Positions 7,493-14,718 of a stretch of 18,913 bases of DNA are shown one piece after another. Source of the DNA: JBJXHB01 sp046160725 (lineage in GTDB: Bacteria > Pseudomonadota > Gammaproteobacteria > Burkholderiales > Burkholderiaceae_C). Made by a program: the position numbers and the translations under genes. The notes beneath the pieces were generated by a model. That model was given only the letters and a program-made list of their open reading frames with translations. It made no database searches and was not told where the DNA came from. The DNA lies in NCBI GenBank assembly GCA_046160725.1, contig JBJXHB010000541.1, forward strand, positions 1 to 18,913. The letters run 5' to 3'. Each line of letters starts with the position of its first letter. The stretch's first letter is position 1.

Positions 7493-7496
7493 GCGC

Positions 7497-7546
7497 TTGT
7501 GAAGCATTCCGCCACACCCGCTCGGGCGCGCCGGAATGCTTCACAA
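7497..7546. terminator. Large nested hairpin between convergent srkA and htpG
   Basis: A perfect 15-bp inverted repeat, TTGTGAAGCATTCCG (7497-7511) with its complement at 7532-7546, encloses 20 bases that contain a second small stem CCCG-ct-CGGG (7517-7526). It begins four bases after the srkA stop and lies 30 bases before the htpG stop, so it is well placed to end transcription from both sides. No T tract follows. The outer arms are less GC-rich than the surroundings, which raises the possibility of a dispersed palindromic repeat. Confidence 0.7.
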
Positions 7547-7576
7547 CCTCTGAGGCCGCGAGGTCGCCCGATCGCG

Positions 7577-9463
7577 TTACACGCTGAGCAGGCGCGTCAC
7601 GCGCTGCACATAGGCCGCCGGGTCTTCCAGCGTGCCGCCCTCGGCCAGCAGGGCCTGGTCGAACAGGATGTGCGCCAGGTCGTCGAAGCCCGCCTCGCTG
7701 GCGGCCAGCCGCTTGACCAGCGCATGCTCCGGGTTCACCTCCAGGATGGGCTGGGTCCGTGGCGCGTCCTGGCCGCTGGCCTTGAGCATGCGCGCCAGGT
7801 GGCTGCTCATGTCGCCCTCGTCGACCACGATGCAGGCCGGTGAGTCGACCAGCCGTGCCGTGGCGCGCACGGACTTGGCCCGGTCCTTGAGCGTCGTCGA
7901 CAGCTTCTCCAGCGTCGGCTTGAAGCTCTCGGCGACCGCCTCGGCCTGCTTCTTCTCGTCCTCGTCCTGCAGCTTGCCGAGGTCGACGGCGCCCTTGGCC
8001 ACGCTCTGCAGCGGATGGCCCTCGTATTCGTTCAGATGCGCCAGCAACCACTCATCGACGCGGTCGGCCAGCAGCAGGACCTCGATGCCCTTCTTGCGGA
8101 AGATCTCCAGCTGCGGGCTGGCCTTGGCCGCGGCCAGGCTGTCGGCGGTGATGACGTAGATGGCCTCCTGACCCTCCTTCATGCGCTTGCGGTAGTCCTC
8201 CAGTGAGACGCCCTCGTCGGCCTGTGTGGAGGCGAACCGCAGCAGCTTGGCCAGCCGCTCGCGGTTGGCGAAGTCCTCGCCCACACCCTCCTTGATCACC
8301 GCGCCGAACTCCTTCCAGAACGCGGCATACCGGTCGCGCTCGGCCACGTCCTCGCTGTCGGCCAGGCCCTCCAGCATGGACAGCACACGCTTGGCACTGC
8401 CCTCGCGGATGGCCTTGACGTCGCGGCTTTCCTGCAGGAGCTCTCGGCTGACGTTCAGGGGCAGGTCCGACGAGTCGATCACGCCCTTGACGAAGCGCAG
8501 GTAGGCCGGCATCAGGTCCTTGGCATCGTCCATGATGAACACGCGCCGCACATACAGCTTGACGCCGCCGCGGCGGTCGCGGTTCCACAGGTCGTAGGGC
8601 GCCTTGGCCGGGATGTACAGCAGCTGGGTGTACTCGCTGCGACCCTCCACGCGGTTGTGCGTATAGGCCAGCGGCGCCTCGGTGTCGTAGCTGATCTGCT
8701 TGTAGAAGTCCTGGTACTGCTGGTCGGTGATGTCGCTCTTGGCCCGGGTCCACAGCGCGGCCGCCTTGTTGACCGGCTCCCACTCGTCGGTGGGCACCTG
8801 CTTCTTCTGCTCCTCGTCCCACTTCTCCTTGCGCATCTGCACCGGCAGCGAGATGTGGTCGGAATACTTGGAGATGATCGAGCGCAGCTTCCAGGCTGTC
8901 AGGTATTCGCCGGCGTCCTCTTCCTTCAGGTGCAGGATGACGTCGGTGCCACGCTCGCCGCGGTTGATGGTCTCCAGCTCGTACTCGCCGGTGCCGGCGC
9001 TGGTCCAACGCACAGCGGCGTCGGCAGCGGCACCGGCTCGGCGGGTCTCGACCACGATCCGGTCGGCGACGATAAAGCCGGAATAGAAGCCCACGCCGAA
9101 CTGGCCGATCAGCCCGGCGTCCTTCTTCTGGTCACCGGCGAGACGGGCCGCGAACTCGCGCGTGCCGCTGCGGGCGATGGTGCCCAGGTTGGCCACCGCC
9201 TCCTCTGCCGACATGCCAATGCCGTTGTCGCGGATGGTCAATGTCTTGGCCTCGGCGTCGAACCAGACCCGGACCTCCAGGTTCGGCGCACCTTCCAGCA
9301 GAGCCGCATCGTCCAGGGCCAGGTAGCGCAGCTTGTCGCAGGCGTCCGAGGCGTTGGAGATCAGCTCGCGCAGAAAGATCTCCTTGTTCGAATACAGGGA
9401 GTGGGTGACGAGGTGCAGGATCTGCTGGACCTCGGCCTGGAAGGCATGGGTCTGCTTGGTCAT
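7577..9463 (-). CDS. htpG: Chaperone protein HtpG (Hsp90)
   Basis: Cytosolic ATP-dependent chaperone that remodels client proteins together with DnaK. The 628-residue product is full length. The GHKL ATPase motifs are present: SNASDACDKLRYL (metal and ATP site), DNGIGMSAEEAVANLGTIARSGT, and GQFGVGFYSGFIVADRI. The middle domain has RRVFIMDD and SDLPLNVSRELLQ, containing the ATPase-stimulating Arg, and the C-terminal dimerisation domain is complete. The ATG at 9463 gives the standard start MTKQTHAFQAEVQQILHLV. A near-consensus sigma-32 promoter sits about 60 bases upstream, so heat-shock control is expected. Confidence 0.98.
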   Translation of the reverse strand: MTKQTHAFQAEVQQILHLVTHSLYSNKEIFLRELISNASDACDKLRYLALDDAALLEGAPNLEVRVWFDAEAKTLTIRDNGIGMSAEEAVANLGTIARSGTREFAARLAGDQKKDAGLIGQFGVGFYSGFIVADRIVVETRRAGAAADAAVRWTSAGTGEYELETINRGERGTDVILHLKEEDAGEYLTAWKLRSIISKYSDHISLPVQMRKEKWDEEQKKQVPTDEWEPVNKAAALWTRAKSDITDQQYQDFYKQISYDTEAPLAYTHNRVEGRSEYTQLLYIPAKAPYDLWNRDRRGGVKLYVRRVFIMDDAKDLMPAYLRFVKGVIDSSDLPLNVSRELLQESRDVKAIREGSAKRVLSMLEGLADSEDVAERDRYAAFWKEFGAVIKEGVGEDFANRERLAKLLRFASTQADEGVSLEDYRKRMKEGQEAIYVITADSLAAAKASPQLEIFRKKGIEVLLLADRVDEWLLAHLNEYEGHPLQSVAKGAVDLGKLQDEDEKKQAEAVAESFKPTLEKLSTTLKDRAKSVRATARLVDSPACIVVDEGDMSSHLARMLKASGQDAPRTQPILEVNPEHALVKRLAASEAGFDDLAHILFDQALLAEGGTLEDPAAYVQRVTRLLSV

Positions 9464-9490
9464 GGCAATGGATGCAGGTTGGTTGGGTTT

Positions 9491-9509
9491 AAAAGCGGGC
9501 GCTCGCCCG
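9491..9509 (-). promoter_or_regulatory. Hairpin plus T run in the htpG leader
   Basis: On the minus strand CGGGC-gagc-GCCCG is followed at once by CTTTTAAA. It falls between the predicted sigma-32 start (about 9520) and the htpG ATG at 9463. It could be a weak intrinsic terminator or attenuator, a backstop terminator for the binding-protein gene upstream, or a structured part of the heat-shock leader. Only four T residues follow, so strong termination is unlikely. Confidence 0.35.
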
Positions 9510-9526
9510 ACACCGGGCGCGCCATG

Positions 9527-9555
9527 ACATCGGGGCGCTTGGCTTGGAATTCAAG
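9527..9555 (-). promoter_or_regulatory. Sigma-32 heat-shock promoter of htpG
   Basis: On the minus strand CCCTTGAA (with CTTGAA at 9550-9555) is followed after 14 bases by CCCCGATGT (9527-9535). This matches the RpoH pattern CTTGAA, 13-15 bases, CCCCATnT or CCCGATnT, and points directly to htpG, with a start expected near 9520 and a leader of about 57 bases. The -35 end touches the hairpin that ends the upstream gene. Confidence 0.85.
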
Positions 9556-9579
9556 GGCCGGCCTTCGCAGGCCGGGCCC
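9555..9579 (-). terminator. Hairpin after the ABC binding-protein gene
   Basis: GGGCCGGCCT (9555-9564) pairs with AGGCCGGGCCC (9569-9579) around a TCGC loop, with one bulged G. It begins four bases beyond the stop codon at 9583 of the minus-strand binding-protein gene. Very GC-rich, without a T tract; its far side overlaps the first base of the htpG -35 element. Confidence 0.55.
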
Positions 9580-9582
9580 AGA

Positions 9583-10605
9583 CTAGCGCGGCAGCGCGTT
9601 GACTTCCTTCTCCCAGCGCTCGATCAACCGCCGGCGCTCGGCCGCTCGGCCGTACTTCTCGAAGTCGTACTTGATCAGGCGTACGTCGTCGATCGGCGGG
9701 ATGCGCGGGTCCGGCTTGAAGGTCTTGTTGGTCGGCACCTGCAAGGCGTTGGCGCGCGCGCCGGCACCCTGGCCGGCCGGGCTCATCAGGAAGTCGTAGT
9801 ACTTCTGCGCGGCTTCCTTGCCGCGCCCACCCTTGACCATCGCGATGCCACCGATCTCGTAGCTGGTGCCCTCGCAAGGTGCGGCCCACTTCACCTGCTG
9901 GAAGCCCTGGTGCCGCTCGTTCTCGAAACCGAAGATGAAGCTGATGCCGATGCCGACCTCGCCCTTGGCCACGCTCTTGGCCTGGGCCTGGCCGCTGCGG
10001 GTGTACTGCGTGACGTTGCGGTGCAGCTTCTTGAGATAGTCGAAGGCCTTGTCCTCGCCCATCAGCTGCACCAGTCCGGCCAGGATGGTGTAGGCCGTGC
10101 CGCTGCTGGCCGGGTGCGACGTCTCGACCTCGCCCTTGTACTTCGGGTCGACCAGGTCGGCCCAGCACTTTGGCGCCGGCAGCTTCTTCTTCTTCAGCAC
10201 GTCCTCGTTCCAGCCGAAGCCGATCGCACTGGTGTAGAAGCCGCCGACCATGTTGCCGCTCATGGCGTACTGGCGCACAGCCCAGCCATGCAGGTCGTTG
10301 ATGTAGGCCGGCCGATAGGCCTCCAGCAGGCCAATCTCGGCGGCCTGCAGGAACGGGTCACCGGTGCCGCCCCACCAGAGGTCGGTCTTGGGGTTGGCCG
10401 CCTCGGCCCGAAGCTGGGCCAGTGCCTCGCCCGTCGCCTTGCGGGTCTGCAGCACCCGGATGCCGGTGGCGGACTGGAACTCCCGCGCCGCCAGCTCGCA
10501 CCAGCCCTGGTCGGTGGAACAGATGGCGGTGACGGTCTGCTGGGCCTGCGCACCGCCGGCCAGCAACAGCGCGGCGGCTGCGGCCATCCATCGAAGTGGT
10601 TTCAC
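9583..10605 (-). CDS. Periplasmic ABC transporter substrate-binding protein (Fe3+ / phosphonate type)
   Basis: Type 2 periplasmic binding protein of the FbpA/AfuA-like family, which binds ferric iron or small anions such as 2-aminoethylphosphonate. With the GTG start at 10603-10605 it has 340 residues and a clean signal peptide (VKPLRWMAAAAALLLAGGAQA, cleavage before QQTV). Typical segments are VLQTRKATGEALAQLRAEA, PKTDLWWGGTGDPF, SGNMVGGFYTSAIGFGWN, HPASSGTAYT and GIGISFIFGFEN. Two cysteines near the N-terminus (ICSTDQGWC) could form a disulfide. An in-frame ATG at 10632 would add nine residues, but GGATGG lies six bases before the GTG and a possible -10 element overlaps the ATG region. No importer permease or ATPase is adjacent, so the ligand and partners are unknown. 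Confidence 0.88.
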   Translation of the reverse strand: MKPLRWMAAAAALLLAGGAQAQQTVTAICSTDQGWCELAAREFQSATGIRVLQTRKATGEALAQLRAEAANPKTDLWWGGTGDPFLQAAEIGLLEAYRPAYINDLHGWAVRQYAMSGNMVGGFYTSAIGFGWNEDVLKKKKLPAPKCWADLVDPKYKGEVETSHPASSGTAYTILAGLVQLMGEDKAFDYLKKLHRNVTQYTRSGQAQAKSVAKGEVGIGISFIFGFENERHQGFQQVKWAAPCEGTSYEIGGIAMVKGGRGKEAAQKYYDFLMSPAGQGAGARANALQVPTNKTFKPDPRIPPIDDVRLIKYDFEKYGRAAERRRLIERWEKEVNALPR

Positions 10606-10634
10606 TGTGGTCCATCCAGCTTGGAAAACCATTG

Positions 10635-10661
10635 ATTATCCGTGCGGGCCACAGACGGCAA
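10635..10661 (-). promoter_or_regulatory. Possible promoter of the binding-protein gene
   Basis: On the minus strand TTGCCG (10656-10661) is followed after 15 bases by GATAAT (10635-10640), five of six matches to TATAAT. The spacer is short. A start near 10628 would place the alternative ATG at 10632 outside the message and favour the GTG start. The same patch (ATTGATTATC) looks like half of a Fur box, but the other half is poor. Confidence 0.35.
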
Positions 10662-10747
10662 GGGCGCGGAAGGAGGTCGATACAAGGCGCGCAGGCGCGG
10701 TGCGCGGGCGTTCTGGCATGCTCCCGTCGCCAACCCGAACCCATTGC

Positions 10748-11518
10748 ATGGCCGACACCCCGCCACCCACCGCATCGTCCGCCGACGGCCCGGTCAAGGT
10801 CGCCGCGGCGCCGCTGCTGCGCATCCAGGCGCTGCGGTTTGGCTACGCAGGTGGCGAGACGCTGCTGGACATCGACAGGCTGGACCTGCAGCCGGGCGAG
10901 CACCTGTTCATGCGCGGGCCCAGCGGCAGTGGCAAGAGCACGCTGCTGTCGCTGGCCGCCGGCGTGCTGGCGGCCGGCCCCGGCATGGTCAGCCTGGCCG
11001 GCCGCGACTGGGCCGGCATGGGGCCAGCACGGCGGGATGCCTGGCGCGCCGAACAGGTGGGCTATGTGTTCCAGCAGTTCAACCTTCTGGCCTATCTGTC
11101 GGTGCTGGACAACGTGCTGCTGCCCTGCCGCTTCTGCCCGCCGCGGCGGCAGCGGGCCGGCGGCCGAGCGGCCCGCGATGGCGCGGCCGAGCTGCTGCAA
11201 CGCATGCAGCTGCCGCCGGCGTTGTGGACGCGCCCGGCAGCCGAGCTGTCGGTGGGACAGCAGCAGCGTGTGGCCGCGGCCCGCGCCCTGATCGGCCGGC
11301 CAGCGCTGGTGATCGCCGACGAGCCGACCTCGGCGCTGGACGAGGCGCTGCGCGAGGACTTCATGGCCCTGCTGCTGGGCAGCTGCCGTGACGCCGGCAG
11401 TGCCCTGCTCTTCGTCAGCCATGACGCCCGGCTGGCCGCGCACTTCACACGCCAAGCCGACCTGTCAGCGCTGAACCGGGCCGGCGCCCGGCAGCCACGG
11501 GCCGAGCCCACCGCATGA
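10748..11518 (+). CDS. ABC transporter ATP-binding protein, LolD/MacB-like
   Basis: 256-residue nucleotide-binding subunit. Walker A GPSGSGKST (57-65), Q-loop VFQQFNLL (about 107-114), Walker B ALVIADE followed by PTSALD (186-198) and the switch His225 in FVSHD are present. The signature reads LSVGQQQ (167-173) in place of LSGGQ. The ATG at 10748 follows a non-coding stretch, although the frame is open much further upstream (antisense to the binding-protein gene). Its last four bases overlap the next gene (ATGA), so the two are translationally coupled and form one transporter. Family members act in lipoprotein release, macrolide or peptide efflux, or unknown export; the substrate here cannot be assigned. 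It is divergent from the binding-protein gene. Confidence 0.92.
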   Translation: MADTPPPTASSADGPVKVAAAPLLRIQALRFGYAGGETLLDIDRLDLQPGEHLFMRGPSGSGKSTLLSLAAGVLAAGPGMVSLAGRDWAGMGPARRDAWRAEQVGYVFQQFNLLAYLSVLDNVLLPCRFCPPRRQRAGGRAARDGAAELLQRMQLPPALWTRPAAELSVGQQQRVAAARALIGRPALVIADEPTSALDEALREDFMALLLGSCRDAGSALLFVSHDARLAAHFTRQADLSALNRAGARQPRAEPTA

Positions 11519-12789
11519 CGGCGTTGCTCACCCTGGCCGCGCGCAGCGCCTGGAACCGGCGTTACGTCCTGGCGCTGGTGACCGCGTCCGTGGCGCTGGC
11601 CACGCTGCTGCTGGTGGGCATCGAGCGGTTGCGCGCCGACGTGCGGGCTGGCTTCTCGCAGGCCGTCTCGGGCACCGACCTGATCGTCGGGGCCCGCAGC
11701 TCGCCAACGCAACTGCTGCTGTATGCGGTGTTCCGAATCGGCAATGCCAGCGCCAACATCCGCTACAGCAGCGCGCAGGCCATCGCCGCGCATCGCGCCG
11801 TGGCCTGGGCGGTACCGGTGGCCCTGGGCGACAGCCACCGCGGCTATCCGGTGCTGGCCACCACGCCCGGCTATTTCGAGCATTTCCGCTACGGCGACAA
11901 GCGCCTGCTGCAGCTCACCCAAGGCCGGCCGCTGGACGCCCGGCGCGATGCGATGTTCGATGTCGTGCTTGGCGCCGAGGTCGCGCGGCGCCTGGGCTAT
12001 GGGCTGGGCCAGCGCATCGTGCTGTCGCATGGCGACGGGTTGCTCGCCGGCAATGACCACGACCAGCTGCCGTTCGTCGTCAGCGGCATCCTGGCACCGA
12101 CCGGCACGCCGGTGGACCGCACGCTTCACATCGGGCTGTCGGCCATGGAGGCCCTGCATGTGGACTGGGTGGCCGGCACCCGCCTGCCGGGCAGTGCGCT
12201 GTCAGCCGAGCAGGCGCTGCAACAGGACTTCACGCCCAAGAGCGTGACGGCACTGCTGCTGGGCCTGAAGACCCGCACCGCGGTGTTTGCGGTACAGCGC
12301 GCGGTGCAGGGTTTCGAAGCCGAACCCCTGATGGGCGTGCTGCCGGGTGTGGCCCTGGATGAACTGTGGCAGGCCATCGGCGCGGCCGAGCGCGCCTTGT
12401 TGCTGACCAGCGCCCTGGTGGCCCTGGTCAGCCTGGCCGGCCTGGTCGCCACCATCGCAGCCGGGCTGAACGAGCGCCGTCGTGAGCTGGCGATCCTGCG
12501 CGCCGTGGGTGTCGGCCCGGTCCGCATGCTGCTGCTGCTGGCACTGGAGGCCACGCTGGTCGCCGCGACCGGCGTGGCGCTCGGGCTGGCAGGCTGCCAG
12601 CTGCTGGTCGCGCTGGCCGCCGACCCGGTGCAGGCCCACTGGGGACTCACGCTGCGATCGGGCTGGCCGGGCTCGCGCGAATGGCTGTGGTGTGCAGCGG
12701 TGCTGGCCGGCGGCGCGCTCGCCGGGTTGATTCCAGGCTGGCGCGCCTACCGCATGGCCCTGGCCGACGGGCTGTCGCCGAGGCTGTAG
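11515..12789 (+). CDS. ABC transporter permease, FtsX/MacB-like
   Basis: 424 residues with the MacB/FtsX layout: one N-terminal membrane helix (about 18-36), a large periplasmic domain (about 37-290, MacB_PCD type), then three helices near the C-terminus (about 295-318, 337-362 and 394-412). The cytoplasmic segment NERRRELAILRAVGVGPVRM before the third helix is the classical FtsX coupling signature that contacts the ATPase. It overlaps the ATPase gene by four bases (ATGA). Together they form a type VII mechanotransmission-type transporter, normally without a channel. No periplasmic adaptor gene of the MacA type follows; the next gene converges from the other strand, its stop lying 25 bases away with no clear terminator between. 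Confidence 0.92.
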   Translation: MTALLTLAARSAWNRRYVLALVTASVALATLLLVGIERLRADVRAGFSQAVSGTDLIVGARSSPTQLLLYAVFRIGNASANIRYSSAQAIAAHRAVAWAVPVALGDSHRGYPVLATTPGYFEHFRYGDKRLLQLTQGRPLDARRDAMFDVVLGAEVARRLGYGLGQRIVLSHGDGLLAGNDHDQLPFVVSGILAPTGTPVDRTLHIGLSAMEALHVDWVAGTRLPGSALSAEQALQQDFTPKSVTALLLGLKTRTAVFAVQRAVQGFEAEPLMGVLPGVALDELWQAIGAAERALLLTSALVALVSLAGLVATIAAGLNERRRELAILRAVGVGPVRMLLLLALEATLVAATGVALGLAGCQLLVALAADPVQAHWGLTLRSGWPGSREWLWCAAVLAGGALAGLIPGWRAYRMALADGLSPRL

Positions 12790-12814
12790 CGCCTGGGCAT
12801 CGGCCGGTCCGCGG

Positions 12815-14683
12815 TCAACCTGTGGCGCCAGCCTCTGGGGCGGCAGAAGCGTCGGCCGCTGGGGCAGCAGCAGCCTTCACCACCGCCGCCGCCGCGCTGC
12901 TCAAGCCATCGATGATCTTCGCCGGGTCCAGGGCCTCCACCGCACTGCCCCACATGGCGCCGGCCGTCTCCAGCATGTCGCCCATGTAGGTCGTCGGCAG
13001 GGCCATCAACGTCGTCGCGTCGTGCGCGGCGTTCTCGGCCAGGTGCCCGTCACCGAGCTTCTGCGACAGGTCGCGCGTTGTCAACCAGGCCTTGGCGGCA
13101 TAGGCCGCCGGCGCCAGCATCATCTTCAGCGCTGCCAGCTGCCACAGGGGCCACAACGGCGGCTTCAAGACCTCGATCGCCGTCTCGCCCAGCGGCGCCC
13201 GCGCCTGCACGGCCGCCGCCGCCCGCACACCACTGCTGACCGCCGCCTCGACCGTGGCCATGTCGATCGGGTTGCGGCAGAAGTCACCGGCGAAGTAGAC
13301 GTTCTCGATCAGGTCCGGGTAATGCACCTCGGGACGGTAGTCCCAGGTCCCGACCTGGTTGACGAAGATGGGATCGTCCTTGTTGGACCGGTACTTCGTC
13401 CGCGTCCAGTCGATGTCGGCCGCCGGGTCCTCCCAGCGGTGACCCGGGTGGAAGCCGCCCACGTAGCGGCTCAGCTCCTGGATCATGTGAAAGCCGTTTT
13501 CCTTGTCGTTGTCGCCCGGCAGGGCCCAGTAGTCGGACGCCGCCAGCGTCAGCGCGGTGATGCCTTCGGCCTGCAGCTGGGGCCACAGCTGGGACAGGTC
13601 GATGTAGCTGAAGTAGCAGTCGGAGTCGATCGCCGACACGTTCTGGGCCATCAGGCCGTGCAGCTTGCGCTTGAAGTAGACGTCCAGCACGGCGATGGGC
13701 TCGGACTGCAGCCGGCGCCCGGCGTGTGACAGCTTGGGCAGCCGGGTCGCCAGCCGGTTGCCGTCAGGTCCCTGCAGCGCCAGGCGGCCCAGCGCGCCGG
13801 GCGTGACCGACAGGATCAGCAGGTCGAAGGGCTTGCCCGGCACGGGCTTACCGGCCACCACCGGGCGGTGCAGGCGTTCGTCATAGCGGGTCTCGGAGAC
13901 GGTGAGGCCGATGGCGCGCGGTCCGTCCAGATTGATTTCGTGGACCCGGGTGCTGGTGCGGACGTCGACGCCCAACTCCTCCAGCCGCTTCTGCAGCGGC
14001 AGGATGATCTTCTCCTGCAGGCTGCCGCGCAGCAGCCACAGCAGCGGCTCCATGTTGCCGAAGGCGTGACGGTAGAAGCTGCGATAGGCCGCTGCCGACG
14101 TGGCCCGCGAGTGCACCGACCAGATGAACTCGATCAAGGTGTCATGGGCCTGGGCCACCTGCAGCGTGGCGCAGGGCCGCGAGCGGATCCAGCCGTTCAC
14201 GCTCTGCCCCAACTGGCCGCGCACCTCGAAGCGATGGGACACCAGGTCCAACATCGAGTACATGTAAAGGTACATCTGCAACGGCGTCATGCCGGCGGAC
14301 CCGGACTGCATGTCGGCCCACAGGGCACGCGGGTCCAGCGTGGCGGCGTTGCGCAACACCTTGATGCCGTCGCGCTGGCTCTGCATGACGAAACTGTCCC
14401 GCGCGGCGAAGTCGTCGTTCTCGCCGTCGCCGCGCGTCAGGCCCAGCTCCTTCTCGGCGATGTCCCAGAAGTTCACGTAGAAGTTCGAGAACATGTGCGG
14501 GAACACGTCGTGGTAGACGCCCGTCTTGGGGTCCAGGTACGACGACAGGTTGCCACCCAGCCAGGGCTTCTCCTCGTACAGCGTGACGGCATAGCCGCGC
14601 TGGGCCAGCCGCAGCGCTGCGGACATGCCGGCGATGCCGCCGCCGGCAATGGCGACCTGGACAGAGGTCGGGGGCTGCGTCAT
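12815..14683 (-). CDS. FAD-dependent oxidoreductase, phytoene desaturase / HpnE-like
   Basis: 622 residues. The N-terminal Rossmann motif is clear: VAIAGGGIAGMSAAL (GGGIAG at 14-19), with the ribose-binding acid in TLYEEKPWLGGN. The substrate-side segment VYHDVFPHMFSNFYVNFWDI resembles phytoene desaturases and hydroxysqualene dehydroxylase. The C-terminal FAD motif ENVYFAGDFCRNPIDMATVEAAVSSG lies around residues 460-487. About 120 further residues follow: a hydrophobic stretch (PPLWPLWQLAALKMMLAPAAYAAKAWL) and an Ala-rich end. The ATG at 14681-14683 has an AAGGAA ribosome site; the frame stays open upstream only because it runs through the prenyl synthase gene. It starts 35 bases after that gene, clearly the same operon, so a polyprenyl-derived lipid is the likely substrate. 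The exact reaction is unknown. Confidence 0.87.
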   Translation of the reverse strand: MTQPPTSVQVAIAGGGIAGMSAALRLAQRGYAVTLYEEKPWLGGNLSSYLDPKTGVYHDVFPHMFSNFYVNFWDIAEKELGLTRGDGENDDFAARDSFVMQSQRDGIKVLRNAATLDPRALWADMQSGSAGMTPLQMYLYMYSMLDLVSHRFEVRGQLGQSVNGWIRSRPCATLQVAQAHDTLIEFIWSVHSRATSAAAYRSFYRHAFGNMEPLLWLLRGSLQEKIILPLQKRLEELGVDVRTSTRVHEINLDGPRAIGLTVSETRYDERLHRPVVAGKPVPGKPFDLLILSVTPGALGRLALQGPDGNRLATRLPKLSHAGRRLQSEPIAVLDVYFKRKLHGLMAQNVSAIDSDCYFSYIDLSQLWPQLQAEGITALTLAASDYWALPGDNDKENGFHMIQELSRYVGGFHPGHRWEDPAADIDWTRTKYRSNKDDPIFVNQVGTWDYRPEVHYPDLIENVYFAGDFCRNPIDMATVEAAVSSGVRAAAAVQARAPLGETAIEVLKPPLWPLWQLAALKMMLAPAAYAAKAWLTTRDLSQKLGDGHLAENAAHDATTLMALPTTYMGDMLETAGAMWGSAVEALDPAKIIDGLSSAAAAVVKAAAAPAADASAAPEAGATG

Positions 14684-14718
14684 GTGGGTTCCTTCAATTG
14701 GCGGCGTGGCGTCGCGGG

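Noticed and set aside
10625..10643. Possible Fur box upstream of the binding-protein gene
   Set aside because: Only about 10 of 19 positions match the classical box; one half-site is fair and the other is poor, so iron control is not supported.
12790..12814. Gap between the convergent permease and flavoenzyme genes
   Set aside because: Searched for a terminator hairpin; none of useful strength in the 25 bases.
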